DNA from: Paenibacillus sp. DMB5 | GTDB lineage: Bacteria > Bacillota > Bacilli > Paenibacillales > Paenibacillaceae | Direction: 5' to 3' | NCBI RefSeq assembly: GCF_001517085.1 | Contig: NZ_LRAC01000028.1 | Span: 1 to 32,464, forward strand | DNA length: 32,464 nt | Shown here: positions 1-8,203 of the stretch, one piece after another | Layout of the letters: the number at the start of each line of letters is the position of its first letter | Position numbering within the stretch: position 1 is the first letter of the stretch | Notes under the pieces: model-generated | What the model saw: only the letters and a program-made list of their open reading frames with translations | Database searches by the model: none | What the model was told of the DNA's origin: nothing | Position numbers and translations under genes: made by a program

Positions 1-28
1 TCGTGTGAAACCAAGATCACATAAAGAA

Positions 29-82
29 GGCTGTCGAGACTTTCTCGACAGCCTGAGCACAAACCATTGGTTTGTGCTTTTT
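29..82 (+). terminator. Tandem hairpins, rho-independent terminator of an upstream gene
   Basis: Two perfect hairpins follow each other. The first has 11-bp arms at 29-39 and 43-53 with a 3-nt loop and no T tail. The second has 9-bp arms at 57-65 and 69-77 and is followed by TTTTT (78-82), which is a classic intrinsic terminator on the + strand. It must end a gene lying left of the window and isolates the U32 gene from upstream transcription. Confidence 0.8.
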
Positions 83-129
83 GCCGTAGCTTAAGTGAAA
101 ATCTTATTTTATGATCAATGGTGCTGAGT

Positions 130-158
130 TTGACTTGTCGAAAGACCAGGGCTATATA
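130..158 (+). promoter_or_regulatory. Sigma-A promoter of the U32 gene
   Basis: TTGACT at 130-135, a 17-bp spacer and TATATA at 153-158 make a near-consensus vegetative promoter. It ends about 35 nt before the start codon at 193, which has a GGAGG ribosome binding site at 183-187. Confidence 0.6.
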
Positions 159-192
159 GGCGTAACAAAAAATATCCCATACGGAGGAAGAA

Positions 193-2434
193 ATGACTGA
201 ATTATTAGCTCCAGCAGGAAATATGGAAGCTTTAAAAGCTGCAATATCTAACGGTTGTGATGCAATATACTTAGGAATGCAAAAATTTGGTGCACGCGCA
301 TACTCTACTAATTTTGATTTTGAATCGTTAAAAGAGGCTGTTACCTATGCGCACCTGAGGGACGTTAAAATCTATGTTGCAATGAATACCATCGTTTTCG
401 AAAGAAGTTGAAGAGATGAAAGAGCAGATAAATGAGTTAAATGAACTCGGTGTTGATGGTATTATCGTCCAGGACCTGACTGCTTTCGATTATATCGTTA
501 ACAACTTTCTTGATATGGAAGCACATTGTTCCACTCAAATGGGAATAGACGATTTAGACGGAACTTTATTGTTTAAAGAGCTTGGTGCTAAAAGAGTTGT
601 TCTGTCCCGTGAGGTTAAGATTGAAAAAGTAAAAGAGATCAAAAGAACCGCTGACATACCTTTAGAAATTTTCGTTCACGGTGCTTTATGTGTATCTTAT
701 TCGGGAAACTGTCTAATGTCAGGATTACTCGGCAACCGGTGCGCAAACCGCGGAAGATGTGTGGGTTCATGCCGTAAAGAGTATGAACTAATGGATAAGA
801 CAACAGATACATCTTTAGGGAAAAGCTATATTCTATCTACTAAGGACTTAAACACAATCGATTACATCCATGATTTAAAAGAAATCGATTCTTTGAAAAT
901 AGAAGGCAGAATGAAAGCACCTACGTATGTTGCTAATGTTGTATCCAAATATCGCAGGGCCTTAGATCATAAAATAACCGAAGAAGATAAAGAAAACCTG
1001 AAAAAAACATTCAATAGGACATTTACTAAAGGATATTTGTTTAACGAAGACAGGAGAAATATTACGAACATCTCAAAACCTAATAACTTTGGTTATGAAA
1101 TTGGAACAATCAGCAAGGTGGATAAAGATCGGTATGAAATAACACTTACACGTCCTTTAAATCAAAACGATACCATCCGAATAAGTCATAACAATGAAGA
1201 TATTAATTTAACGGTTGCAAAACTGTACGATAAAGCTGGTGAATTGATCAACAAAGCAGATGATGTTTGCTATATCAAAGTCACAGAAAAGATGTCTACG
1301 GGAGATATAGTATATAAAACGAAGGATTATTACTACCACAAAGAATTAGAAGCATCACTGGAAAAAGAATTTAAGCGGTTTAACCTGGATATTAGAGTAT
1401 ATGCAAGTCCGGGTTCAAAGCTTTTCATAGATGCGGAGGGCTTAGGCTTTCATTATTTTTATGAGAGTGAGGAAATACTAGGCGAAGCCATTAATAACCC
1501 AACAACAAAAGATCAGGTAATCAAGCAATTCTCAAGATTAAATGATACAATATTCGAACTTAATGATGTCGATTTTGAGGAATGCAATGCATTTATTCCA
1601 GCTAAACTGTTAAATGCAGCAAGAAGAGATATTGTACAGGGCTTATATGACTTAAAGCTTAACAGCCAGCAGAAAAGAACCAAGGCTTTGAAAGCAAAAG
1701 AAAAAATAAGCTTTGCCCCTGCACAACCATACCTTACGGCCTCTGTAACGAACAAGGAACAGTATGATGCTTGCGTGAGCTGTGGAATTAAGGAAATCTA
1801 TTTTGAAAATGTGGTTAGAAGAAATCAGAATGAGTATAAGGAAAAAGAAGGGCAGCTGCTCATCGGAGGATATGGCGGAATATATCACTACAGAGAAACA
1901 AATCCGTTCGTTACGGACTATTCTCTAAATGTTATTAATGCTACCAGTTGCTATGAATTATATAAATTAGGTGCCAAACGAGTCACATTATCTTATGAAT
2001 TGAATAAGAGCCAAATTGAAGATTTAATGAATGCCTATGTTGAAGAAAATGACGGCTATCCTGCACTGGAAATGATCGTATATGGCAGGGCTCCGTTGAT
2101 GTTTACAAAATATTGTCCGATGAAAAAAATGAATCAATGCAGAATTTGCAAAACGAAGAGCTATGAGTTAAAAGATGAGCACGGAACGTTCCCTATCCTT
2201 TCCCATGATGATTGTACAACGACTATTCTTAACGGGAAGACGCTTAATCTTTTAGATGAGCTGCCAAACATCAAAGGAATCGAGGCGCTCAGATTAAACT
2301 TCACAGTTGAATCTAAAGAGCAGGTTGTGAAAGTGATTAATATGGCCTCAGGCAAATTAAATGGCTCAATGAATAATGCTGTCTTTAATCAGGAAACAGA
2401 CACAAGAGGACATTTTAATAAAGAGATAGTATAG
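193..2434 (+). pseudogene. U32 family peptidase/RlhA-type protein with DUF3656-like insert, 1-nt frameshift
   Basis: The gene is split into two frames: 193-411 gives the N-terminal 72 residues (starting MTELLAPAGNMEALKAAI) and the rest runs from about 403 to 2434. Near 399-403 the sequence TTCGAAAGAAG has one A too many; removing it restores IVFEEVEEMKEQ and a single protein of about 747 residues. The second part carries the U32 signature EIFVHGALCVSYSGNC, further Cys-rich stretches (CANRGRCVGSC), KIEGRMK, and a C-terminal Cys cluster (YCPMKK, CRICK). This long form matches the RlhA/YdcP-like branch of U32. That branch includes the 23S rRNA C2501 hydroxylase of E. coli, and U32 proteins of this type are thought to bind Fe-S through conserved cysteines. 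The exact substrate here is inference. Codon use is AT-rich compared with pyk downstream, suggesting transfer. Either a recent pseudogene or a sequencing error. Confidence 0.85.
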
Positions 2435-2490
2435 GTATCCAAAAGGAAGACCTCGTTCAAGTCGCTGAATGCCTTGCATCCCCAAAAGAA

Positions 2491-2516
2491 AGGGCCATCC
2501 TCTAAAGGATGGCCCT
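2491..2516 (+). terminator. Hairpin after the U32 gene
   Basis: Perfect 10-bp arms at 2491-2500 and 2507-2516 enclose a 6-nt loop. The + side tail is A-rich with only three T, so termination is plausible but not textbook. It lies 57 nt after the U32 stop. Confidence 0.5.
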
Positions 2517-2642
2517 AAAAATTTGCCGTTACAGCTAGTACGGTGAACCGTGTCATAGATAGGGGCAAGTTTTTATCTGCGTTTTGCAGCATATCAGTTA
2601 TACTTGTTAAAAAATAGATAAATAAGGAGTGTTAAGGAGACC

Positions 2643-3350
2643 ATGAAGACAATAGGCCTTATAGGTGGTATGAGTTGGGAATCATCCATGCTCTATTACC
2701 AAATCATCAATGAGACGGTAAAAGTAAGAAAGGGGGGACACCACTCAGCAAAGAGTTTGCTATATTCCGTAGATTTTCAAGAAATCAAGGATCTCCAACA
2801 TCAAGGGAATTGGGCAGAAGCCACAAAAGTCATGATTGAATCTGCACAAACACTTGAAGCGGGCGGAGCCGATGTCATAGTCATATGCACAAATACGATG
2901 CACAAGATGGCACCCGAAGTGATGGAATCGGTCTCGGTTCCTTTACTTCATATCGCAGATGCGACTGCCAAGAAAATAGTTAATGATAATCTAAAAAAGG
3001 TGGCTTTGTTAGGGACAGCCTTTACTATGGAGCAAGAATTTTACAAGGGACGGCTTATTGATCGGTTTGGACTTGAGGTTGTTGTTCCGGAAGAAGCAGA
3101 TAGAAGGGTTATTCACGATATTATTTATGATGAGCTGTGTCTTGGAATAATAAATGAGGATTCAAAGAAAAAGTATATGGACATCATTGACCGCCTTATC
3201 TGTAGTGGAGCAGAGGCTGTTATTCTCGGATGTACGGAAATCACTATGCTCATCTCTCAAGAAGATTGTAATATCCCGGTATATGATACAACAAGACTTC
3301 ATGCCGAGGCTGCCGTTGATTTTGCGTTAGGAGACGAGGAGCAGGGATGA
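2643..3350 (+). CDS. Aspartate/glutamate-type amino acid racemase (RacX/YgeA-like)
   Basis: The 235-residue protein starts MKTIGLIGGMSWESSMLYY, the hallmark N-terminus of the YgeA/RacX branch of PLP-independent Asp/Glu racemases. The two catalytic cysteines expected for the two-base mechanism are visible: C82 in VICTNTMHK and C197 in ILGCTEIT. Family members are cytoplasmic and interconvert L- and D-amino acids; YgeA and RacX have broad specificity, so the substrate cannot be read from sequence. The ATG has a good upstream site (AAGGAG, about 5 nt spacing). The gene stands alone, followed after 140 bp by a broken LysR gene in the same direction. The gap between them contains only a weak 5-bp AT hairpin with a T run near 3470. 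Confidence 0.85.
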   Translation: MKTIGLIGGMSWESSMLYYQIINETVKVRKGGHHSAKSLLYSVDFQEIKDLQHQGNWAEATKVMIESAQTLEAGGADVIVICTNTMHKMAPEVMESVSVPLLHIADATAKKIVNDNLKKVALLGTAFTMEQEFYKGRLIDRFGLEVVVPEEADRRVIHDIIYDELCLGIINEDSKKKYMDIIDRLICSGAEAVILGCTEITMLISQEDCNIPVYDTTRLHAEAAVDFALGDEEQG

Positions 3351-3490
3351 TGCTTCAACACAAAATGCGTTCGAAGGTAAGTGTAGTCCGTGTCCTGTGG
3401 ACGGTGAAACCGAACTTCCTGGATGGAGAGAAGGCTCGGACTGTTTCTTTCGTGATTGATGAAATCATTTTTTAAGAATGGGGTGAGGTA

Positions 3491-4034
3491 TTGGCTATTT
3501 TTCAGTACAAAGTTTTTTTAACGGTTGTTGAGAGTGGTAGCTTTACAAAAGCTGGCGAAAAACTAGGGTTGTCTCAATCAGGCGTTAGTCATAACATTTC
3601 AACACTTGAAACAGAATTGGGAATCGTATTGCTCCGGCGTAATCGGAATGGAATATCTTTAACAGATGCAGGAGAGCGAGTTATACCTCACATTCGGCAG
3701 ATCATTCATCATGCAAAATTGCTGGAGCAGGAAGCGGCACTTATTCAAGGAATTGAAGTCGGAACCATTAAAATTGGGACCTTTCCCAGTTTTTCATCAA
3801 AATTCCTTCCCGGTCTCATTCATATTTTTATAAAAAGATTTCCGGGTATCCAGGGAAGGGCTGGGGATAACAATTATTCCAAAAATGGTCTTACCGCATA
3901 ACATACCTAACACGAAATTGATTCCGCTAGATACGAATTTGTATCGTGAAATAGGTATTGCCATAAAATCCATTAAGCAATCAGCCCCTTCCATAAAGAA
4001 GTTTATAGGCATCGTTAAAGAATATTTTAATTAG
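3491..4034 (+). pseudogene. LysR-family regulator, internal deletion
   Basis: A TTG start at 3491 behind GGGGTGAGG opens a typical LysR N-terminus: winged HTH with FTKAGEKLGLSQSGVSHNIS and LLRRNRNGISLTDAGE, then the start of the effector domain (IKIGTFPSFSSKFLPGLIHIF). After about 122 residues this frame stops making LysR sense and ends at 3901. In another frame, from about 3855 to the TAG at 4032-4034, the sequence reads GLGITIIPKMVLPHN followed by IPLDTNLYREIGIAIKS and KKFIGIVKEYFN. This is the C-terminal end of a LysR effector domain. About 110 internal codons are missing relative to the usual ~290-300 residues and the junction is out of frame, so this is a genuine deletion pseudogene. It faces the phzF-like gene convergently and may once have controlled it. 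Confidence 0.85.
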
Positions 4035-4035
4035 G

Positions 4036-4078
4036 ATCAGCTTGAATAAGATGCCCTCTAATTCAAGCTGATATTTTT
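4036..4078 (+). terminator. Terminator between lysR remnant and phzF-like gene
   Basis: Perfect 12-bp arms at 4036-4047 and 4061-4072 are followed by ATTTTTTATA. The hairpin begins directly after the lysR stop, and the phzF-like stop codon lies in its T tail. It probably serves both convergent units. Confidence 0.8.
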
Positions 4079-4974
4079 TATATAGTTAAGATACCGCGAA
4101 TAGTGATGATTGCTGCTCCTGCTACTTTGATAACTGGCTCTAAATTATTCGGAACAACAGTTACAGAAAGCATTCCCGGTCTTCCTATCGCATCTCCTTG
4201 AGCAATTTTAAGATGTGTTGTCTCAGTTTGAGGAATAACACCTTCTAAATAGAGGAGACCAGCTAATGCGCCGTTTGCTGCCCCTGTTACGGGATCCTCA
4301 GGTATGCCAATCCCCGGTGCGAAGTCTCTGGTATATAAATCGCATTCTTTCGCGGTGTTAAAAGTATAAAGATGTGTTGTGCTGATATTATGTTCTTTAT
4401 TATGCTTTCCTAAAGCCGCTAAATCTGGTATAGCATTGTCAATGTCCTCTTGATTTTTCATAGGGACAAGTAAATGCCAGTTTCCAGTATTGGCCAGTTT
4501 GATTGGATGGGTTAGGTCTATGCTTTCTGTTTTGACGCCGATCAACTGGCTAAGCTCTTCAGGGTCGATTGTAAAATCTTGCGTTTTTGGAGTGACTTGT
4601 ATCATTTCCACATCAATTATGTTTCCATTCTCTTTATGCCATACAACCGGTATTTTACCTATATTTGTTTCTAACACAATCCCTCCTTTTTTCTCTGCCA
4701 GACCAAACTCAGTTGCCAAAAGCCAGGTTAACCCGACAGTTGCATGGCCACAGAAGTTGATTTCTTCAGTAGGAGTAAAGTATTTTACTTTATAATCGAT
4801 TTCCTTGTTATTTGAAGGTAGTAAAAATGCAGATTCTGGTAAATTTAATTCTTTTGCGATGCTCTGCATCTCATCTTCCGTTAATTTTTCCGCATCTAAC
4901 ACGACACCTGCTGTATTACCGCCAAACTTTTCTGTTGTAAAAGCATCGACATGATAAACTCTTATTTCTCTCAT
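4078..4974 (-). CDS. PhzF-family isomerase (phenazine biosynthesis-like protein)
   Basis: The 298-residue protein shows the diaminopimelate-epimerase fold of the PhzF family. Visible motifs are GGNTAGV (18-24), LPESAF with the presumed general acid/base E47, FCGHATVG (74-81), and GIPEDPVTGAANGAL in the C-terminal half-domain. PhzF itself isomerises DHHA in phenazine synthesis. No other phenazine genes are present, so this is a stand-alone family member of unknown substrate. A TTG six codons earlier extends the frame, but the ATG at 4974 is preceded by AAAGGAG at the right distance and is chosen. The promoter region upstream carries an inverted repeat suited to a LysR-type activator, and the adjacent lysR is broken. 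Confidence 0.85.
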   Translation of the reverse strand: MREIRVYHVDAFTTEKFGGNTAGVVLDAEKLTEDEMQSIAKELNLPESAFLLPSNNKEIDYKVKYFTPTEEINFCGHATVGLTWLLATEFGLAEKKGGIVLETNIGKIPVVWHKENGNIIDVEMIQVTPKTQDFTIDPEELSQLIGVKTESIDLTHPIKLANTGNWHLLVPMKNQEDIDNAIPDLAALGKHNKEHNISTTHLYTFNTAKECDLYTRDFAPGIGIPEDPVTGAANGALAGLLYLEGVIPQTETTHLKIAQGDAIGRPGMLSVTVVPNNLEPVIKVAGAAIITIRGILTI

Positions 4975-5007
4975 CTTTTTAACTCCTTTCAAGCATTTAT
5001 TGATACC

Positions 5008-5079
5008 ACTATACTATGGCTTGTTGATGCATTAGTAAAATGAATCTTTTGTATGTGATAAATCGAAAATACTAATGCA
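5008..5079 (-). promoter_or_regulatory. Promoter and putative LysR-type binding region of the phzF-like gene
   Basis: On the minus strand a TATAGT -10 (5008-5013) sits 17 bp from a poor -35 (ACTAAT, 5031-5036). A perfect 10-bp inverted repeat, TGCATTAGTA at 5028-5037 and its complement at 5070-5079, covers that -35 and lies 42 bp centre to centre, about four helical turns. A weak -35 overlapped by one half-site with a second site upstream is the usual layout of LysR-activated promoters. The functional reading is inference. Confidence 0.4.
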
Positions 5080-5195
5080 AAATATCATTATGAAGAAACA
5101 TTACTGAAGTGCCCTGCGTTTAAAATGGTGTAAGGCGTGCTGCAGAAGACTAAAAGAAAGCGGCAGTGACATCATTAGAGAGAAGGTAGTGCAGA

Positions 5196-5720
5196 ATGGT
5201 GAAAATTTCAAATTGGCCGGGTATGCTCTTGCTGATTGCAGCTTTGATGATTACGGGTTGTTCCAGCAAAACAGATTCCGAACCGGTGAACGCCCCTACA
5301 GAATCCAAGGAAATCAAGCCGTTAAACAAAGCAGAAGCCATCACGCTAATCTCAGAAGCGATCGAGATGAGCAATAGGCTGTTCGCGAAGAAGCCGATGC
5401 TAACTACAGAAGAAATTTATGAGCATTATGACCCGCTGTTCACCCGCGATTATGTGGATCAGATTGAGCTAAATGGTGGCAACCTCAAAGAAACAGACGG
5501 AACGTGGGCGTATGCTTACGAGGGTGGTGAGCTGCTTGAGGGGACGTTCATCAACAGTCTTATCGAAGACAGTGTGAGCATCGAAAACGAAAAAGACGGT
5601 AAGAAGATCACTGTAACGAATGAGGTCGGTGATGGCCTGTATGCCCCGCATAAAGAAATCATCACTTTGGTTTACACGGACGCTGGCTGGAAAATTGATG
5701 ATCTGGTTTGGGAAAAGTGA
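5196..5720 (+). CDS. Small secreted lipoprotein of unknown function
   Basis: The 174-residue product has a lipoprotein signal: MVKISNWPG, a hydrophobic core, then LMITGCSS with the lipobox cysteine at residue 22. The mature part begins with a Ser/Thr/Pro/Glu-rich linker and continues into a domain with EEIYEHYDPLFTRDYVDQIEL and ending GWKIDDLVWEK. It vaguely recalls DUF3993-type Bacillales lipoproteins, but I do not assign it. It is predicted to be anchored to the outer face of the membrane. The upstream site (GAAGGTAG) is moderate. The gene is monocistronic and converges with pyk on a shared terminator. Confidence 0.75.
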   Translation: MVKISNWPGMLLLIAALMITGCSSKTDSEPVNAPTESKEIKPLNKAEAITLISEAIEMSNRLFAKKPMLTTEEIYEHYDPLFTRDYVDQIELNGGNLKETDGTWAYAYEGGELLEGTFINSLIEDSVSIENEKDGKKITVTNEVGDGLYAPHKEIITLVYTDAGWKIDDLVWEK

Positions 5721-5773
5721 CATAACGCTGCCAGTATTAATTACCTGATCTTCATGAGTAGAATGTGTTTACA

Positions 5774-5822
5774 AAAACATCCGTAGCAGGAGCCTATCGC
5801 ACGCACCTGCTACGGATGTTTT
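5774..5822. terminator. Bidirectional terminator between lipoprotein gene and pyk
   Basis: Perfect 17-bp arms at 5774-5790 and 5806-5822 begin with AAAA and end with TTTT, so the hairpin carries a T tail on either strand. It lies directly between the convergent stops at 5720 and 5828. Confidence 0.85.
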
Positions 5823-5827
5823 ATTTC

Positions 5828-7258
5828 TTAGAGCAATTCGCCTACCTGGTGAACCCGCAGCAGGTTGGTGGTTCCGGTGCGGCCTACAGGAACGCCAGCG
5901 GTGATAACCACCAGGTCGCCATCCTGAACGTAACCGGCCGACTTGGCTAATTCAACTGCGGTTGCTACGGCTGCATCAGTGCCGGAAGCGGACTCGCTGC
6001 GGAGCAGCGGGGTTACACCCCAGGTCAAGGACAGGGCGTACAGCACGCTCTCTTTGGTGGATACGGCGATGACTGGTGCATTCGGTTTGTGCTTGGCGAT
6101 CATCCGGGCGGTAAAGCCGCTTTCAGTCAGGGCGAGAATGGCCTTGGCGGAGAGCTCGTGCGCGGTGTGGGCAACGGCTTCGCCGATGGCGCCGGTTATG
6201 TCAGTGGCAGTCTCGTCACCCTTGGAGCTGCTGCGGCTGTAGCGACCCAGGACGGATTCGGCACGGGCGGCGATGCGGGCCAGGGTCTCGACAGACTCCA
6301 GCGGGTACTTGCCTGCGGCGGATTCTCCGGACAGCATGACTGAATCGGTGCCGTCAAAGATGGCGTTGGCGACGTCACCCGCTTCCGCACGGGTCGGACG
6401 CGGGTTCATCTGCATGGACTCGAGCATGTGTGTGGCGGTGATGACCGGTTTACCGGCCAGGTTGCACTTCTTGATCATGTCTTTCTGAACCAGCGGAACG
6501 TCCTCCACCGGCAGGTCTACGCCCAGATCGCCGCGGGCAACCATCAGGCCGTCGGCTACGTTCAGGATGGCGTCCAGGTTCTCCACGCCCTCGTCATTTT
6601 CGATCTTGGCGATGACCTGGATATGGCCGGCATTGTGCTCGCTGAGGATATGTTTGATCTCGAGAATGTCTTCGGCTTTGCGGACGAAGGATTGGGCGAT
6701 GATGTCGATGTTCTGCTCAATGCCGAACTTGATATGCCGGATGTCCTTCTCGGTTACGCCGGGAAGGCTGGTTTTGACGCCGGGAACGTTGACACCCTTG
6801 CGCTGCTTCAGCTTGCCTCCATTCTTGATGAGGCAGGTGATCTCGGTGCCTTCGGTCTGTACGACCTCCAGACGGACCAGACCATCGTCGATCAGAATGA
6901 TGCTGCCGGGCTTCACATCCTGGGGCAGCTGCTTGTAGGTTACTTGGATGCGGTCCTTGGTGCCGAGCACTTCCTCGGTGGTGAGAACCACGATTTCACC
7001 CGGTACCAGCTCCGCATAGTCTGAGGCCATTTTGCCGATGCGGATTTCCGGACCTTTAATGTCGAGCAGGACGGCAACGTATTGGTCCAGCTCCTTGGCT
7101 GCTTCCCGTATACGGCGGATGCGCTCCGCGTGCTCGTCCAGCTCTCCGTGAGCGAAGTTCAGGCGGGCGACATTCATACCGGCTTGGATCATTCTGCGGA
7201 GCATTTCGGGGCTTTCGCTAGAGGGACCAATGGTACAGACAATTTTAGTTTTGCGCAT
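5828..7258 (-). CDS. pyk: Pyruvate kinase (short form)
   Basis: The enzyme transfers phosphate from PEP to ADP, giving pyruvate and ATP in the last step of glycolysis. The 476-residue protein starts MRKTKIVCTIGPSSES and has all family landmarks: NVARLNFAHG, LLDIKGPEIR, the active-site signature VIAKIENDEGVENLD, MVARGDLGVDLP, ITATHMLESM, RPTRAEAGDVANAIFDGTD and SGESAAGKYP. The C-terminal domain ends GTTNLLRVHQVGELL. It lacks the extra C-terminal PEP-utiliser-like domain that lengthens pyruvate kinase of B. subtilis and many Bacillales to about 585 residues, so it may be a second or unregulated isozyme. The start has AAGGAGAG nearby. GC content is higher than in neighbouring genes, as expected for a highly expressed core gene. 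Confidence 0.97.
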   Translation of the reverse strand: MRKTKIVCTIGPSSESPEMLRRMIQAGMNVARLNFAHGELDEHAERIRRIREAAKELDQYVAVLLDIKGPEIRIGKMASDYAELVPGEIVVLTTEEVLGTKDRIQVTYKQLPQDVKPGSIILIDDGLVRLEVVQTEGTEITCLIKNGGKLKQRKGVNVPGVKTSLPGVTEKDIRHIKFGIEQNIDIIAQSFVRKAEDILEIKHILSEHNAGHIQVIAKIENDEGVENLDAILNVADGLMVARGDLGVDLPVEDVPLVQKDMIKKCNLAGKPVITATHMLESMQMNPRPTRAEAGDVANAIFDGTDSVMLSGESAAGKYPLESVETLARIAARAESVLGRYSRSSSKGDETATDITGAIGEAVAHTAHELSAKAILALTESGFTARMIAKHKPNAPVIAVSTKESVLYALSLTWGVTPLLRSESASGTDAAVATAVELAKSAGYVQDGDLVVITAGVPVGRTGTTNLLRVHQVGELL

Positions 7259-7421
7259 GGCTTTTTTCTCTCCTTCATAATTAACGTTGAACTCTTATGG
7301 CGGCCGAACAGGAGGGAGTTATAGGAGTAAAGGAGTCATCTGAAATCCCCTTTTAAAACTTGCCGTTAAAGGATGTACTGAAAACCTTACCATTAAAATT
7401 ACCCTAGTTGAGAACTATCTA

Positions 7422-7483
7422 TTCAAATATTAACGCCTTTTTTGTATAATAAAGTTGACTTTATGTATAGTTTACTATACATT
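7422..7483 (+). promoter_or_regulatory. Promoter with palindromic operator for the XRE operon
   Basis: Two overlapping promoter readings exist: TTCAAA (7422-7427), 17 bp, TATAAT (7445-7450); or TTGACT (7455-7460), 17 bp, TACATT (7478-7483). A perfect inverted repeat ATGTATAG-N4-CTATACAT covers 7463-7482. It lies just after the expected start site of the first promoter or between -35 and -10 of the second. Either way it is placed to repress, and the small XRE regulator encoded by the operon is the obvious ligand (autoregulation, inferred). Confidence 0.6.
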
Positions 7484-7523
7484 ATGTTTAGTGGATTTAA
7501 CTTTGTTAAAGGCGGTGTCATAC

Positions 7524-7970
7524 ATGACCTATCAAGAAAAGAAAAGCATCGTATCGCTAATCAGCACCATACTCATTTTTACAGTGTATTGCTTGTACAA
7601 ATACCAGGAGTACCCCAATGAAGTGCTGGATTCCAAAGTAACCTTTCATTACTGGGGATCTTTTGTTCTTGTATTGACCTTGGTTTCCATTGCAGCACAT
7701 ATCGTGATCAGCATTATTTTTAACATCATCTTCCGTATGACTACAGGAGAAAAGGAACCCGCATTCGCGGATGAACTGGATAAGCGGATTGATCTGGTAG
7801 CCTTCCGGAATTCATTTGCTGTATTTGTCACCGGTTTTCTTCTGGCTATGGGCTCACTGGTTGTAGACCAGCCCTTGAAGGTGATGTTCATTGTCCTTAT
7901 TGCTTCTGGCTTTCTTTCAGACGTAACCGGTTCTTTATCGAGACTATATCACTACCGGAGAGGAGTCTAA
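7524..7970 (+). CDS. DUF2178-like four-helix membrane protein
   Basis: The 148-residue protein has about four hydrophobic helices and the motif FADELDKRIDLVAFRNSF between helices 2 and 3. This resembles the DER-D-x-I core of DUF2178 proteins, which typically sit directly before a small XRE regulator. The open frame extends upstream to 7455 through the promoter, but the ATG at 7524 has GGCGGTG about 8 nt before it and follows the operator, so it is chosen. The stop is 1 nt before the next ATG, implying translational coupling. Its role is unknown; it may sense a membrane cue or hold the regulator at the membrane, as suggested for similar pairs. Confidence 0.75.
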   Translation: MTYQEKKSIVSLISTILIFTVYCLYKYQEYPNEVLDSKVTFHYWGSFVLVLTLVSIAAHIVISIIFNIIFRMTTGEKEPAFADELDKRIDLVAFRNSFAVFVTGFLLAMGSLVVDQPLKVMFIVLIASGFLSDVTGSLSRLYHYRRGV

Positions 7971-7971
7971 A

Positions 7972-8199
7972 ATGGGTAAAGTTCTTGTTGGCAATTACAT
8001 CCGAAAATTGCGGTTCAATCACAATGAAATGACACAACAGCAGCTGGCCGACAAGGTGGGGGTAACCAGACAAACGATTGTAGCTCTTGAAAAAGGAAAC
8101 TACTCCCCGTCACTGGAGTTGGCCTTTCGTATTGCTCACGCCTTTAACTTGCCGCTTGAAGAAGTATTCTTTTACGGAGAAAACTCAGAGGAGAGATGA
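7972..8199 (+). CDS. Small XRE-family transcriptional regulator (YozG-like)
   Basis: The 75-residue protein is essentially one Cro/CI-type HTH: IRKLRFNHNEMTQQQLADKV, GVTRQTIVALEKGNYSPSLE, then LAFRIAHAFNLPLEEVFFY. Such small proteins bind DNA as dimers. GAGAGGAG precedes the ATG. It is placed between two membrane-protein genes and is the likely repressor acting at the 20-bp palindrome at 7463-7482. Confidence 0.9.
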   Translation: MGKVLVGNYIRKLRFNHNEMTQQQLADKVGVTRQTIVALEKGNYSPSLELAFRIAHAFNLPLEEVFFYGENSEER

Positions 8200-8203
8200 G
8201 GGA

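Noticed and set aside
3453..3479. Small hairpin with T run before the lysR remnant
   Set aside because: Stem of only five AT-rich pairs; too weak to call a terminator for the racemase gene.
4078..4974. Phenazine biosynthesis cluster
   Set aside because: Only a PhzF-like protein is present; none of PhzA-E or PhzG occurs nearby, so phenazine production is not supported. The PNPOx-like protein at 19485 is distant and not PhzG-like enough.
6428..7024. 198-codon open frame on the + strand
   Set aside because: Exactly antisense to pyk, whose family motifs are continuous; long shadow frames are expected in GC-rich coding DNA.
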